From Odontesthes bonariensis (lineage: Eukaryota > Chordata > Actinopteri > Atheriniformes > Atherinopsidae): a stretch of 64,000 nt of DNA. The translations under genes and the position numbers were made by a program. The stretch lies in the NCBI RefSeq assembly GCF_027942865.1, contig NC_134514.1, positions 4,564,115 to 4,628,114 on the forward strand. Direction: 5' to 3'. Positions 34,527-46,659 of the stretch are shown piece by piece; position 1 is the stretch's first letter, and each line of letters opens with the position of its first letter. The notes beneath the pieces were generated by a model. It saw nothing but the letters and a program-made list of their open reading frames with translations, did no database searches and was not told the origin of the DNA.

Positions 34527-35064
34527 GGCGTATTCAGACCAGGAAAGTCCGATAGTTCACTTGCTTTGGTCCGAACCTTTTTTTTTTCCATTTTGGTGCG
34601 GTTCGCTTTCAGACTGTACATTTCAGTAAACGGACCAAAATATGTCAACAAAGCCACGCGCCCTGAAGTCGTTCGGCTATTGGTCAGAATCGACACGCGC
34701 AACACAAAGTGCTAAGTTCAAAAGTGACTCATTTTCGGTCCAGAAATATTATTTTCGGTCTTTCGTTAGCTTTACCACAGCCGGTTTAGTAATTAGAAGA
34801 ACGACGCTCTGTTCTGTTACCTAGCAGCAGACAAACGACGGATGCTCCCGAGGTACAAAAAAGCAAAAAGTCTGGGATTAGGTCCGGTCTGCTTTCACAC
34901 CTCCAAAAGATCCGCACCAGGGTTCGTTTGATCCGGACCGAGACCGAGCTTGTTTGGTCCCGACCAGAGTTCGGTGGTTTGTATTCAGACCATCCCAAAA
35001 GGTCCGAACCAACGAAAATCTGGTCCGTTTGGTCCGGACCAAACGAGGTAGGTGTGAATAAAAG
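34527..35064. mobile_element. MITE inserted only in unit C
   Basis: 538 bases absent from unit D, which reads straight through CTTTAAG/TGACC at 52350. The insert begins GGCGTATTCAGACC and ends GGTGTGAATAAAAG, weak inverted repeats, with AAG on both sides as a probable 3-bp target duplication. Internal short repeats of GGTCCGGACC occur. No coding capacity. Confidence 0.8.
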
Positions 35065-35328
35065 TGACCACGAGTTGACACGTAGTCTTAATGGGCTGAT
35101 TTTCAGTTTAGCCGTCTCACAAAAGAAACAGAAAAATATGTGAACAAGAGCAGATTTATTGGGAATTCGGCTGGAAATATACACTCATTCTTTACTGTTT
35201 TTCCTAAAATATGCAAAATTATTAAACATTGTAGCATGTGTTTATATATATAAATAAATAAACAGTATATATATATATATTTATATATTTATAAACTTCC
35301 AAATCCAAACAAAAAGAAAATATTTACC

Positions 35329-35622
35329 CCGCCAAGGAGGCTATGTCTTCGTTCGCGTTGCTTTGTTTGTCTGTTTGTCAGCAGGATAACTGAAAAAGTT
35401 ATGAACAAATTTTGGTGAATTTTTGTGGAGTTGTTGGAAATGACAAAAGGAACAAGTGATTAAATTTTGGTGGTGATGCGGCTCACGACCCAGATCCAGG
35501 AATTTCAAAAAAATATTCTTCACCATTGGGCGAATTTTGACATTGCAGTTTCTAACTCCACAAAAACAAGACAGAAAGACTTGAAATGAAAAAAATAGGG
35601 TGTAACCCCATGGCCTTGGCGG
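35329..35622. mobile_element. MITE-like repeat with CCGCCAAGG ends (unit C, first)
   Basis: Same family as 21557-21813, with an extra segment near 35410-35450. It precedes the partial gene copy at 35694-35875. Confidence 0.65.
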
Positions 35623-35693
35623 AGGTTTGCACTCTGAGTGCTTCTAGTTATAAATGAAAACGGGACGGGGCTTGAGCCACCAGATCTGTAGTA

Positions 35694-35875
35694 TTAGGTC
35701 TTGGCACTGGAGCGATGTTGTGGAGGTTCGGAGTATATGACGGTTGGGTCAACTCTCCTCTCCAAGACACGCTGCATGAGGTCGTCACGGAATGCCTGTT
35801 GTGTCTTTTTGTTGATGGGCTTGGCAATCCAACGGTCGCTCTGCTTTGGGAAGACAAATCTGTGCCTAGGTTCCC
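35694..35875 (-). pseudogene. Isolated last exon of the Kolobok-type transposase gene
   Basis: A third copy of exon 10 (182 bases, open, with acceptor and stop codon), nearly identical to 21887-22068 and 38853-39034. Homology ends a few bases into the intron at about 35884. No other exon accompanies it, so it is a duplicated 3' fragment that a LINE-containing segment now separates from copy 2. Confidence 0.85.
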
Positions 35876-36530
35876 CTAAAAGAATTCAATATAAACACAA
35901 GAAACTTGTGCTAAAGAAAATAAAAATAAAATAAAGGACCAGACTCAGTGAATAATTCCTACACTCCGTATTATATAGATCAATGAGCAGTGCTGACCAA
36001 CATATCATTGGGGTCATCAGGTGGGAACCTCCTTTCATCAGTGTTTCGTCTAGTTGGGCCCACAACACCTCCAGGAGGCTAGACAATGACCACTGGTGTC
36101 CCAGAGTCACCTCCTAATGCCAGCCAACACTGCCCCTCATACCACAACAACCATAATCTACCTCAGCCTCTCACCAACTGCACACCAGGTACAGCGGGGT
36201 GGGGATGCAAACCCTGGTTTGGGTAGGGGAAGAAATAAAAGAGGTAAGATAAGCAGGAATGGGATTCAAACCCTGGTTGGGGTAGGGGGTAATGAAAGTA
36301 TAGAGGGTGCCAGAGGTGGAGGAAGGACAAGACACCCTAGCAGATTCAGCAGACAAACTCACCTAAACAATCCTATAATCACTAACAATGCCAGCAAAAA
36401 CAAATCCATACAACTCACTCCAAGCCAACTCACCCAAAATGGCCGCCTGGTTTCAAAAGGATCACATGTGCCAAACCCTCCACTTAAATAGCTTGAACTT
36501 CTTCTTTGCTTTTTCAAAAGTCTGTTTACC

Positions 36531-37985
36531 CTAAGTGCTCCCCCTGCTGGGCCCCCAGCTGCTATTGCATCTTCTAATCCAAAGCCACTGGCTGGATTTT
36601 ACTGCTTTATCTGAAACCTCCTGCACTATGTTCCTCACACTCTGTCCACTTACACCCAGCTCCCTCAACAATGAGACAACAGACTTTGCAACAAATCCTC
36701 TACATCCTACTTCCACTGGACAGATTGTAACCTTCCATCCTCGCTGCTCTGCTTCTGCCCCCAAGTCCACATATCTAAGCTTTTTCCTTTCATATGCTTC
36801 TACTACTAATTCTTCCCAAGGAACAGTCAGCTCTATTAAATAGACTCTCATTCTACTCCTAGACCACAAGACTATATCAGGCCTTAGCCTCTACAAACCT
36901 ATCTCCTGGGGAACAACAGGCTTATTTCCTAAATCTGCATCTCCCAATCACAAGCATCCTCCAAGCTGCCGTGCCTCCTTATCGTCTTTTTAACTTTCTC
37001 CCCCTCTTGAACAAACTGAATTGATACTCTCTTCACCTTGGACCCTCCTAAGTTTACCTGCCTTCGTTTATCTTCAATACCTGCAGCTAAACTTCTTAAT
37101 ACTTGGTCATGTCGCCATGTATACCGGCCTTGTGACAGACTAACCTTACAACCTGACAAAATATGCCTTAGAGTTGCAGTACCTGAACATAACGAGCATA
37201 ACGGGTCTCCATTTACCCAGAGTTTTAGGTTCTGGGGAGTTGGCAATACATCATATGTTGCCCCTATCAAAAATCTAATACTCCTTTCCTCCATACTCCA
37301 CAGTTCTTTCCAACTAAGCTTTTTCTTTTCTACACCTTCCCAATTCACCCATCGTCCCTGCTTAGCCTGAGCCACTGCCTTTGCACCCCTTAACATTTCC
37401 TCCTGTCTACGAACCTGCTCAACAACTAGCTTTCTCTTCTCCTTTGGACCTGCTCTACTCCACACCGGTTTGCCTGGGCCAAGCCCCAAGCCTCCCCGGC
37501 CTATTTGCACATTACCCACAATCTCTGTATGTCTAAGAGTTGCTTCTGCCTCCTGAGCTGCCATTCTTGGTTTCCACTTCCTCCCCTTGGTTGGGTTTGG
37601 AACCACCTTACTAACTACCACATCTTTACTCCCAGCTAACAGGAGCTCTGTCCTAACTTTAGTACAGTTAAACTCCTCTACTAGACTAGATACTGGGAGC
37701 TGGAGTATGCCTTTTCCATACAGTGCCACAGTACTTAAGCATCTAGGAACACCTAGCCACTTCCTAATATAAAAGCTAACTAAACTTTCCATTTTTTCTA
37801 CAACAGATAATGGAATCTCATACACAGACAGTGGCCACATCAACCTAGGAAACAATCCAAACTGCAGACACCACAGCTTCAACTTTCCTGGAAGCTCTGA
37901 TTTATCTATCTTTTTTTCTTTTACATTATGTATTATTTTTAGAGTATTACGTTCAGTATAGTCAATCAATTGTTTTTGCCATTTT
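36531..37985 (-). pseudogene. LINE of the R2/R4 group: C-terminal zinc finger and restriction-like endonuclease
   Basis: The upstream frame (36929-37969, 346 codons) is the region after the polymerase: KWLGVPRCLSTVALYG, ILQLPVSSLVEEF, then a C-x2-C...H...C zinc finger (LCSLCSGTATLRHILSGC). The next frame (36531-36869) has LIELTVPWEE, RKKLRYVDLGAEAEQRGW and PVEVGCRGFV, the PD-(D/E)xK-type endonuclease of R2/R4/NeSL-group LINEs. The two parts are in different frames, so the copy is broken. The polymerase is missing, so it is 5'-truncated near 37985. Its 3' part probably extends to about 35900. Fish Rex6 (R4-like) is the likeliest family. Confidence 0.85.
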
Positions 37986-38522
37986 ATTGGGCATTTAAAA
38001 AAAAATTAAACTAAGGAAGTAACAATAGCACCCCACAAGTACATACAAAAAATAAAATGGCACATCACAAGAGCAGTGCAGTACCTGTTGGAGTCTGCAA
38101 AATATCTGAGATGGGGACAATGCTTTATCTTTCAGCAAGAAACAAAGCTGTGTAAAGCTAAGGCTGTAATAAAATAGTTTTAAACAAAACATGTCCAGAT
38201 GTTAGTGACAACTAAAAGAATTGAGAATCTTGAGAGATCTAAGGATAGTTGTTCACAAACGCTCACCTTCCAACCCAACTGAGACGAAGCTGTTTTAGAA
38301 AAAAATAAGGAACCAAATGTTCAGTCTCTCTGCGTGTAAAACTGAAGACACATTATCTTTAAAATAATACTTCAATAATGGAAACGCATAAATTAAATTG
38401 CACACATTTTTATTGAGAGAAAAGTAAGTAACCAAATGTTGGCAAACTAAGTAAACAAATAGATTATATTGCACACAACTAGCTCACAACTTCCAAATCC
38501 AAACAAAAAGAAAATATTTACC

Positions 38523-38779
38523 CCGCCAAGGAGGCTATGTCTTCGTTCGCGTTGCTTTGTTTGTCTGTTTGTCAGCAGGATAACTGAAAAAGTTATGAAC
38601 AAATTGAACAAAGTGATTAAATTTTGGTGGTGATGCGGCTCACGACCCAGATCCAGGAATTTCAAAAAAATATTCTTCACCATTGGGCGAATATTGACAT
38701 TGCAGTTTCTAACTCCACAAAAACAAGACAGAAAGACTTGAAATGAAAAAAATAGGGTGTAACCCCATGGCCTTGGCGG
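38523..38779. mobile_element. MITE-like repeat with CCGCCAAGG ends (unit C, second)
   Basis: Same family and same position relative to the last exon as 21557-21813. Confidence 0.65.
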
Positions 38780-38852
38780 AGGTTTGCACTCTCTGAGTGC
38801 TTCTCGTTATAAATGAAAACGGGACGGGGCTTGAGCCAGCAGATCTGTAGTA

Positions 38853-41800
38853 TTAGGTCTTGGCACTGGAGCGATGTTGTGGAGGTTCGGAGTATATGAC
38901 GGTTGGGTCATCTCTCCTCTCCAAGACACGCTGCATGAGGTCGTCACGGAATGCCTGTTGTGTCTTTTTGTTGATGGGCTTGGCAATCCAACGGTCGCTC
39001 TGCTTTGGGAAGACAAATCTTTGCCTAGGTTCCCCTAAAAGAAAGAAGAAAATCATTTTTAATGTTTTATATAATGGCCTATAGACGCCATAGACGTGGA
39101 GCAGGGTCAACTTTCAGAGAGGCCACTTCAAACACCTGCCACTGATCATCAATGGTTCTGCTGCAGAGAGACAAAATTACTTTCAGGGAACATCAGAGGG
39201 GGCCTCCCCTGGAACACCAACACTTCCTTCACAAAAGCTGCCAAGCGCACATTCAAACAGAGGGACCATCAACAGCATCTTCTCCATCCGCATTACTGTG
39301 TGGGGAGGAAGCAACATGTACAAGAGAGCCATGCAGTGAATGGTGAACACAGCTATGAAGATCAAACATCAATGCACCCCTCCAAGACATACACAGCACC
39401 CACAAAGCAACTCACCCCGCACATAATCTCTTCAGCCTTCCACCCTCTGGGAAGACGTACTGGAGCCTACATTCCTTCCAAACCACTAAAGTTACCAACA
39501 GCCCCTACCCCCTGGCCATGAGGAAGCTATGGTCTGCAGAAACTAAAACTCACATGGGACTCAAATGATATTTATAAATTGTAACAATTGCTGCACTTAT
39601 GATAGCTCATAACAACACAACATCCCTCATATGTAATTATATATTGCTGGCTTGCATTGCATGTTATTGTCCACCCTATCCCTGTCTAGACATGGGTTAG
39701 TGAGAAATGTAATTTCAATTACTTTCCATGTCCATAATATATAAAGTAACCGACAATAAACCGGACTTCGACTTTTTCTTCCTCGATACAAAATGCATTA
39801 TGCTTCATGTAATGCAATATGACTGGGACAGTTGTGTTATTTACACAATCAAAAACATGTTCACTTAGATCGCAAAGTGTGAAAAACTGTCATAGTTCAA
39901 CTTGCATAAGACATCTGTCCAATCATACCCTTTTTTGTTGTTGCCTGTGGTCGGTCAACATTGCTGTTGTGATCCATGATGGCAAGTTGGGTGCGGGCCC
40001 TCATGCCGTCGTAGCCGTAATGAACTCTCTTCTCAGCATATTTCAGCATTGCTGAATGGTACACCTCCAGAGATCCTGTGTAAAAGCAGACATGCACCCA
40101 AAAACAGATATTCTAAAGACAAGCAAAGCCATTCCAATGTGCTAGGTCTTGGTGCACAGTTGTATTTTAAATACTGTAGCAGATGATGATGCAGTCAAAT
40201 GTGTTGACTCCTTAGCTTAGAAGACCATTAGAGATTAAATATTTTTATGTGAGTAAATGAATACCGGTGAGCTTGAAGAGTGTCATTTGCTTCAGGTCTC
40301 TTAGAAGGTCCTTATCCATCACTACTGTCTGCAGTCCAAGGAAAGCGGGCGAGTTTTTGTCCAGCCACTTCTTGCGCTTCTGCTGTTCCTCGGTTAGTGG
40401 TGGATGAGGGCAAGTGCATTCGGCACCACCATCTTCCCATCTGTGAATACCACAGATGTGGTGGAGAAGACCCGTCCAACGACGAACACAGACCTTTGAA
40501 AGGCAGAGCCAATAACAAATCACAATCATCTTACACAAATCACAGTAAATTCAAAGGGATATACAGACCATCAGAGGTGTCAAACGTAAAAGTGAATTCA
40601 TGGTGTAAGTACAACACTAGCACATGATATTACATCACATTTACACCATTTTCTCCATTGTACCTAATGAGTTATATAGACTGTGTGTTATTGAAAAACA
40701 CTAAAAACCAACAAGAACCGACCACAAACTTGAGCCAACCAGCACAGAGTCAGCTGATCGTAACACAAGTACACAAATCTACTGGTTACTCTGATAAGTT
40801 ACCTATGTAAGAATGACACCTCTGCAGAACATTTCCTTTTCAAAAGAAATGAATTTGTAGACCACTCTGTAATCGTATTGTACTATGTATGCCTCACATT
40901 TTGCTATTCACACACACCGACTAAAGGAAACCATGCAAAGCAGCCATGGGAGTCTGTATCTAGCACAACTGCACTTTCAAACCCTGTGGTTGATGACACA
41001 CCTATACCACATGTATTATCACCATCCCCAAGACCTAGTTTGATTACATTATTGTTCATCATTACCTCTTCATCTCCCTTGGATGAGTCGCATGAAAAGT
41101 ACAAATGATTTGTAATGGATCTTATCCATGGCTGAAGGTCTTTGGTGCCCTTCTTATTGGAAATGGCAGTCAGCTTTTTCTTCACACCTACAAACAAAGC
41201 AAAGGATGTTGTGTTTTGTATTTTTCCTTGGCATACAATGGCAAGCATAAATTTACAGGTGCAATTGGCTAAATGCAGAAGTTATTGTTCTTATATTTAT
41301 TTCACCTTTCGCGACGTGCCAAATATCAAATTCGTGTCGAATACTGCTGTAGTTCTCCCTCATGACTTTGCGAATTGACGGCGATCGGTCAGTTGTCACA
41401 AAACCAACTTTCAGTCCCCTCTCCAGTAAATAATCAAGTCCCCTCTGGAACCCTGTCAGCTCCATTGCAACCGAACTGGTTGCCTCGGTAACCTGTAAAG
41501 TAACTCATCATCTTCACAAAAGCCCATGCACTATTGACAAGAGATTTCTGAAATTACATTAATTTGCTAAAGGATTTACCTGGACCAACTCAACGTGCAC
41601 AATTTCCTTTGTGGTGTCATCTTGAAAGCTGTAGGTGGAATACTTGCTACTGAAACCTGTTGTAATAAATTGAAAAAAGAAAAATGATTAGAGGAACTAC
41701 ACTGCATTTTAGCAGAAAAAAAATGCCATATGCTTGTGGCTCATGCATACACAAACAATCATAAGAACTCCTCCTCACACACACACTCTTTTGGAGCTCT

Positions 41801-44737
41801 GATGACACTGTACGGCCTTCCCGTGTGTGTGTGTGTGCATACAGTACAAGGGCAGTCCAGGCATATTGTAACACCAGAGTTCCAATGTATACATGTGTGA
41901 GGAGGTGTTCATATGATTGTGTGTTAGAGAAGGAAAGAAAGAGTGTGTGTTCATTTGCCGTGTCTGGGAGTGTACGATGAAACTGTGTGTGTGTGCGTGC
42001 ATGTCAGAGAGAGAGAGAGAGAGTGAATGCCCACAAGTGTACTTATAAGTGGGAAAAGTACTGGAGAACAAATAAGTACAAGTGCCTGTAAAGCATCAGA
42101 CCTACCGGGGCTGTCACATCTTGCATCACCACAAAGGTCAATTGTATGGCCCGATGCACAATGTTGCAGGAGACGTTCCATGATTGTTTCATGTTGGTCT
42201 CTGTAGGCCTGTTGTATAACCGGTATGAGGTAGACCTCTTGCATCTTGTAGAACTGTGTATTCTTGGGGATTGGTGTATGTAGAAGATTAGCCCAGTCCA
42301 GTAGGGTTGTGTGCGTAGCCCCTGTGAAAAGTATGGATGCGCTGATGAGGAGGTTATTTTCTGCCATCCCTCGCCGATCAGGGCAGGAAGCCCACGTACC
42401 GGAGTGATTATTCAGGCAGTTCCACTGAATTTTTATTTGGCTTGAATGTGTTGTGGTTCTCGTCTCTGCAACAGCTGCACCACATACTGCACAGATTTGG
42501 AAAAGTTGCAGGAGTCTTGATTCACTAACAAGCCACTTCCTTTCAGCCCACCCATCTCCATTGGCAGAAGCTGAACCAGAATCTCTATCAGGACTTGATT
42601 GAGATGATCCACTGGGAGGTAAGTAGCTGATGTCAGAGGGCTCGTCCTCCAGTGACATCTCCTGAAAGCTCACACTCATCTCCGAGGCAGCGACATCTTC
42701 TTCAGCTTCCTGTGGAATGTGATCATGTGGATGGCACATTTACAATTACAGTTTAGGATGTTACGTTGGAAATCATGGCCAAAGTGTAGATAACTAAAAT
42801 TACTCACGTGTGTATCAATCCATGTTGAGGTCTTGGGGACCATCAAACCCTGTGTTGATGTTGTGGCACTGGGATCCTTGAATATAAAATGCACACACGC
42901 TTATTTATGAGATCAATGACAATGAGTCCATTTACACATTATGGGTTTGGAAACGGGATGAAACCATGGCAGACTTACCACTGTTTGCTTGCAAGAAGGA
43001 GGTCTTGCTAGGTACATCCCAGACAGTGATGGCCTCGTCTGTGCAGTGGAATGTTCCGGACTTGTGAGAAGTAGAGTCAGACTGTCTTGGAAGTTGGCTA
43101 TTCCTGATGTCCTGGGCCCGTGTGTAGCCTTCATTGGTGTAGACTGTGAGCATGCAGCTAATTCTGGTCCTGAAACAGTGGGAAACTCACCACTCCTCTA
43201 AAGATGAGAAACAAAAAAAGAGGATGGAGTGACAAGACAGTGAGCTACACCAGTGGGTTTCAAAGTGGGGGCCGCGGCAATTTGGAAGGAAAAGTATGGC
43301 AAAACAAAAACAAAAAAATAATTAATGTATAACAAAATAAACAAAAAAGCTACAATATCCTCATTACAATAATATATTGCATCTGAGCATCTCTGAGCAT
43401 TACTACTATTACTGTTATTTTTATATATCCCAGTGGGGCACTGACACACAGACTATGGTTGTGAAAGGGGGTGCACAACCCATGTCAGGGCAGGGGGCCG
43501 TGTCTGGAATCTACCAGTATATGGGGGGCCTTGTCATGGTAAAGTTTGGGAACCCCTGGGCTACACAACAACCTACTGATATCTCAGTTCTCTCTACATA
43601 TTTCACCCATGATAACAACTTACAGCCAGTCTCAAGCCAAATTCCATACCTCCTAACGTGTTCTACAAATTGGAAGGCATTGTTACTCACTTTGCTTGTG
43701 CTGAAAAATGCTATAAATAGAGCACAAAGTTTGTATGATCATCGAATAAAACCAGTCTAAGGACTTGACTAACAATCACCTACTGAACACGTCAAATAGC
43801 AAACAAAAGCACCTTGCAATCATGGCCTTCCCTAGCCTGGCGACGCCATCCTACGCACATCCGCCCAAAGATTTTGGCTCCGCACATAATCTGGCCCAAT
43901 ACCCCTCCCTCGGTTCGCTCAGTGTTTTGCCAATCAGCAAACAGTTGAGAGTGGTGACGCAGAAGTCACGCCGGAGTCCATTGTAGTTCAACTGCAGCGG
44001 AAATAAACATGGCGACGGAAGAAGAGACGCTAGAAGCTATCCATGAAGTTGTCTCAACTCTTGAGAGCATTACACAATTAAAACAAGAGCAAGAGGAATG
44101 CCTCGTCAATTTTGTTAGTGGGAAGGATGTCGTACCTCTCCTTCCAACTGGTTTTGGGAAAAGTTTGATTTAGTGTTGCAACCCGGTATAATGAAAGCGG
44201 ATGTGGGAAGCGTGATTCGCAAGCTAGAGCCTCGCGAGAGTAAGCATGAACCTCGGCGCATAACCTACATCCTTTCTAAACATTACTGATTGGTTAAGGG
44301 AACTCCAATGAATTTAAGTTAATTTAAGGTCCCACCCTCCATGGGAACGGATTCCTCTTGGGTTTTTCCAGACTGTTTGACGGAGTCAACAGTCGGCTTT
44401 CGCCCAGGCTAGGCCTTCCCCACCCAAAGATCAATAAACATTTGACATTACCATGGCGTTGTCCCCAAGGCTCTTAGCGTTTGGAATAGCGTTTCTCTTC
44501 AGGAATCTGTGATTGCCACTTGACGAGGTAAAATCGTCCTCCACGAAATGCTCGCTGCAGACGCGGTAGTCTCTGCTTCGGAGGGTGTCCAGCGAAGTAT
44601 TCATGTCGAGATGGAGCACCAGCATCCACATTCGCAGCTTCTCATTGTCACCGTGCCTGAGAGGCAGCCGGTGAAAGCTCAGGCCTCTATTACTGCGCAT
44701 TGTTGCCACAGTGTGGGAAAATGCATTCCCGCACCAT
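38853..44737 (-). CDS. THAP + Kolobok-type transposase gene, copy 2 (nearly intact, ten exons)
   Basis: Exons: 44452-44737, 42979-43197, 42808-42876, 42106-42709, 41580-41656, 41306-41492, 41066-41187, 40265-40493, 39929-40075, 38853-39034; all introns are GT-AG. Exons 2-10 total 1836 bases in one frame (611 codons plus stop). Exon 1 is a THAP domain: MVRECIFPHCGNN, then FHRLPLRHGDNEKLRMW and CSEHFVEDDF. One extra base after CGNNAQ breaks this frame in both copies. Later: zinc-binding CAVCG (exon 4), and likely catalytic acids in CGDARCDSPG (exon 4), VTTDRS (exon 6) and SLEVYHS (exon 9). Start chosen at MVREC, where THAP proteins begin; an in-frame ATG (MRSNRGL) lies after the break. THAP would bind element ends. 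Transposon gene or domesticated host gene. Confidence 0.82.
43251..43558. mobile_element. hAT MITE in intron 1 of gene copy 2
   Basis: 308 bases, orthologous to 26309-26616. Flanks AGCTACAC and GGCTACAC; together with copy 1 the original target reads GGCTACAC. Confidence 0.9.
43833..44411. mobile_element. DNA element with TAGCCTGG ends carrying a helicase fragment (copy 2)
   Basis: 579 bases, orthologous to 26891-27474, with GGCCTTCCC at both sides (43824-43832 and 44412-44420). Confidence 0.75.
44009..44173 (+). pseudogene. SF2 (RecQ-like) helicase N-terminal fragment, copy 2
   Basis: Fifty-four codons ending PTGFGKSLI then stop. A different short junction sequence follows motif I than in copy 1. 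Confidence 0.65.
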
Positions 44738-45782
44738 TTTGTGGCTTTACCAACCCCACTTTTCTTCCGTCTTCATAAGCACTGCTATGTTTTGCTTCGC
44801 TGCCGGTGAAGTTCCTACTTCCTGCAACTAAACTCACGTGACTCCAGCGCAAGACTTGTGAGATCCAAAGAAATGAAAGCATTGATCAATATCAATTATT
44901 TTGCGGTACCATAAAAATTGTAAATGTCATTAGTCAACTCAAATCCGACCATTACACCTCTGTAACTTTATATACATTTATATTGGGAAACACTCAGAAC
45001 GAGACTTGTATTCGTTTTCAAATCAGTGCAACAACAAAACCATATACTGCTAGGTTAGCATTAATTCATGTTGTTTCATGCCCTGTAATATTGTTGTAAT
45101 GTTTTAAATACTTGAACGCAGTTTTTCTAGAGAAGATAATTGTTTTGGATATGGGATTATCGTCCATTGACTGTTTTGGGCTTTCACATGCGTGAGCATA
45201 CCAACAACAGGTGAGTTACATGCTGTTTATAAAGTTGTTTTGTAACGTCCCCATGCCAGTAATGTGAGAACCATGCATATGGTTTTGATGGTAAGGCTTG
45301 TGACTTTATTGTCGGATGGTTTATATAGTGGTGTGACGTTTCTGCAAATGTGCAAGTTGTTGTTTTACGTGGAAGGTTTAGAATTTGCCCCTAGCCACCA
45401 CGTATTTGGCTAGCATGACAGGCTGCGCAAACAGCACGATCTCCACACAGGGAGCGCCGATTTGCACCTGTCTGTGTCCTACTGTCAGTATTTGACAACC
45501 TCTAGCAATGGGATTGCGCTTCAAATTCCCCGGAGTTCCCCTTTAACAAAGCACATTGTATTTTAGCAACAGTGCAAACAGTCAGTGCATATTTACAAAC
45601 ATAAAGTGCATGTCAGGCAACTGCTTTCTCAATAATACAACAATACTGCTGTAAATAACATACAAACAGTGTGTAAACAAATGACAAGTCCACAGTAGCC
45701 TTCTTTTCAATGTCAGCAGGTAGCCTGCCATCTCCGTTTAACAGATGAACAATGGTGTGATGGTGTATGTTTGTCCCATCCA

Positions 45783-45890
45783 GCTGCTGATGTTTCATGT
45801 TTGTGCCACTAAGTGTCATCACAGAGATTAAAGAGCTTCTGCAGGACTTTGAACCTTTAAAATGGACATGCCATGATAATGTCCAGTTAT
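45783..45890. repeat. Dispersed repeat, member 3
   Basis: Copy of 28922-29025 in the tail of unit C; inverted relative to 11460-11561. Confidence 0.8.
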
Positions 45891-46659
45891 TTCATTCTTA
45901 ATCTTGGGCAGCTGTAGATAAGCTCTGCATCCATTCTAACAACGCATAGTTTGTAATTATTTCAGAAAGAGGAAGATTTTTGTTTCTTGAGGGAAGTCTC
46001 TTACTGAAAACAAGACGATTTGGGGGAGAGAGTGTCTTCTAATTGGTCGAATTCCTCTAAGTTATACTGGTTAGAAAGCTACAACTCATTAACAAAGAAG
46101 AAACTTTGAAAAACACACTATGTTTGTGGGAAGTGTGGATAAATGGCAGCTGAAGCAGAAAACATGTCCTGCCAAGATCAAAAGGTGATGATGCTTACGG
46201 ACTCTCCCAGTCAACCGAGGCTAAGTTGCTAAGGGCTTTTCTTTCAACACAGTGGCCCTCATTTATCAAGCCGTCGTAGAAAGCATCGTAGATATGAGCG
46301 GAGAACTCGTCGTACGCAGAGGCTCAAGTGAGATTTACAGAACATGCGTACCACACCAATCCCATCGTAAGACCGAGCGGCTGTTGATAAATCCGGTGGC
46401 TGAAATCCATCGTAATGATCCTAACCACGCCTTCTACAAAAGGCCGCACCTCTAGAATTTGCGACATGGATAGACGAAAGGCGGCAAAGAAACGCTGCCA
46501 ACAGCGTTGACAGCTGGGACGGCTGTCAACAGCGTTGGCGATGTAAATCGCAGACCGGACGAGTTATGTATTTTCCCCTACTGTGATGGTCAATAAAATG
46601 TGATAAACTCCAGATTAAATTAAATCTAAAATTGAACGATGTTTTACTTTTTCTCCAAT

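Larger units (their letters stand above)
38780..45542 (-). mobile_element. Kolobok-type DNA transposon, copy 2 (left end not found)
   Basis: High-coordinate end AGGGGAACTCCGGGG read from the minus strand, flanked by TTAA (45543-45546), as in copy 1. No matching left terminus was seen. It arose with unit C by segmental duplication, since both copies share the same nested insertions. Confidence 0.6.

Noticed and set aside
36531-37985. LINE as a U2-targeted insertion
   Set aside because: It is not inside any U2 gene; all three U2 copies are uninterrupted.
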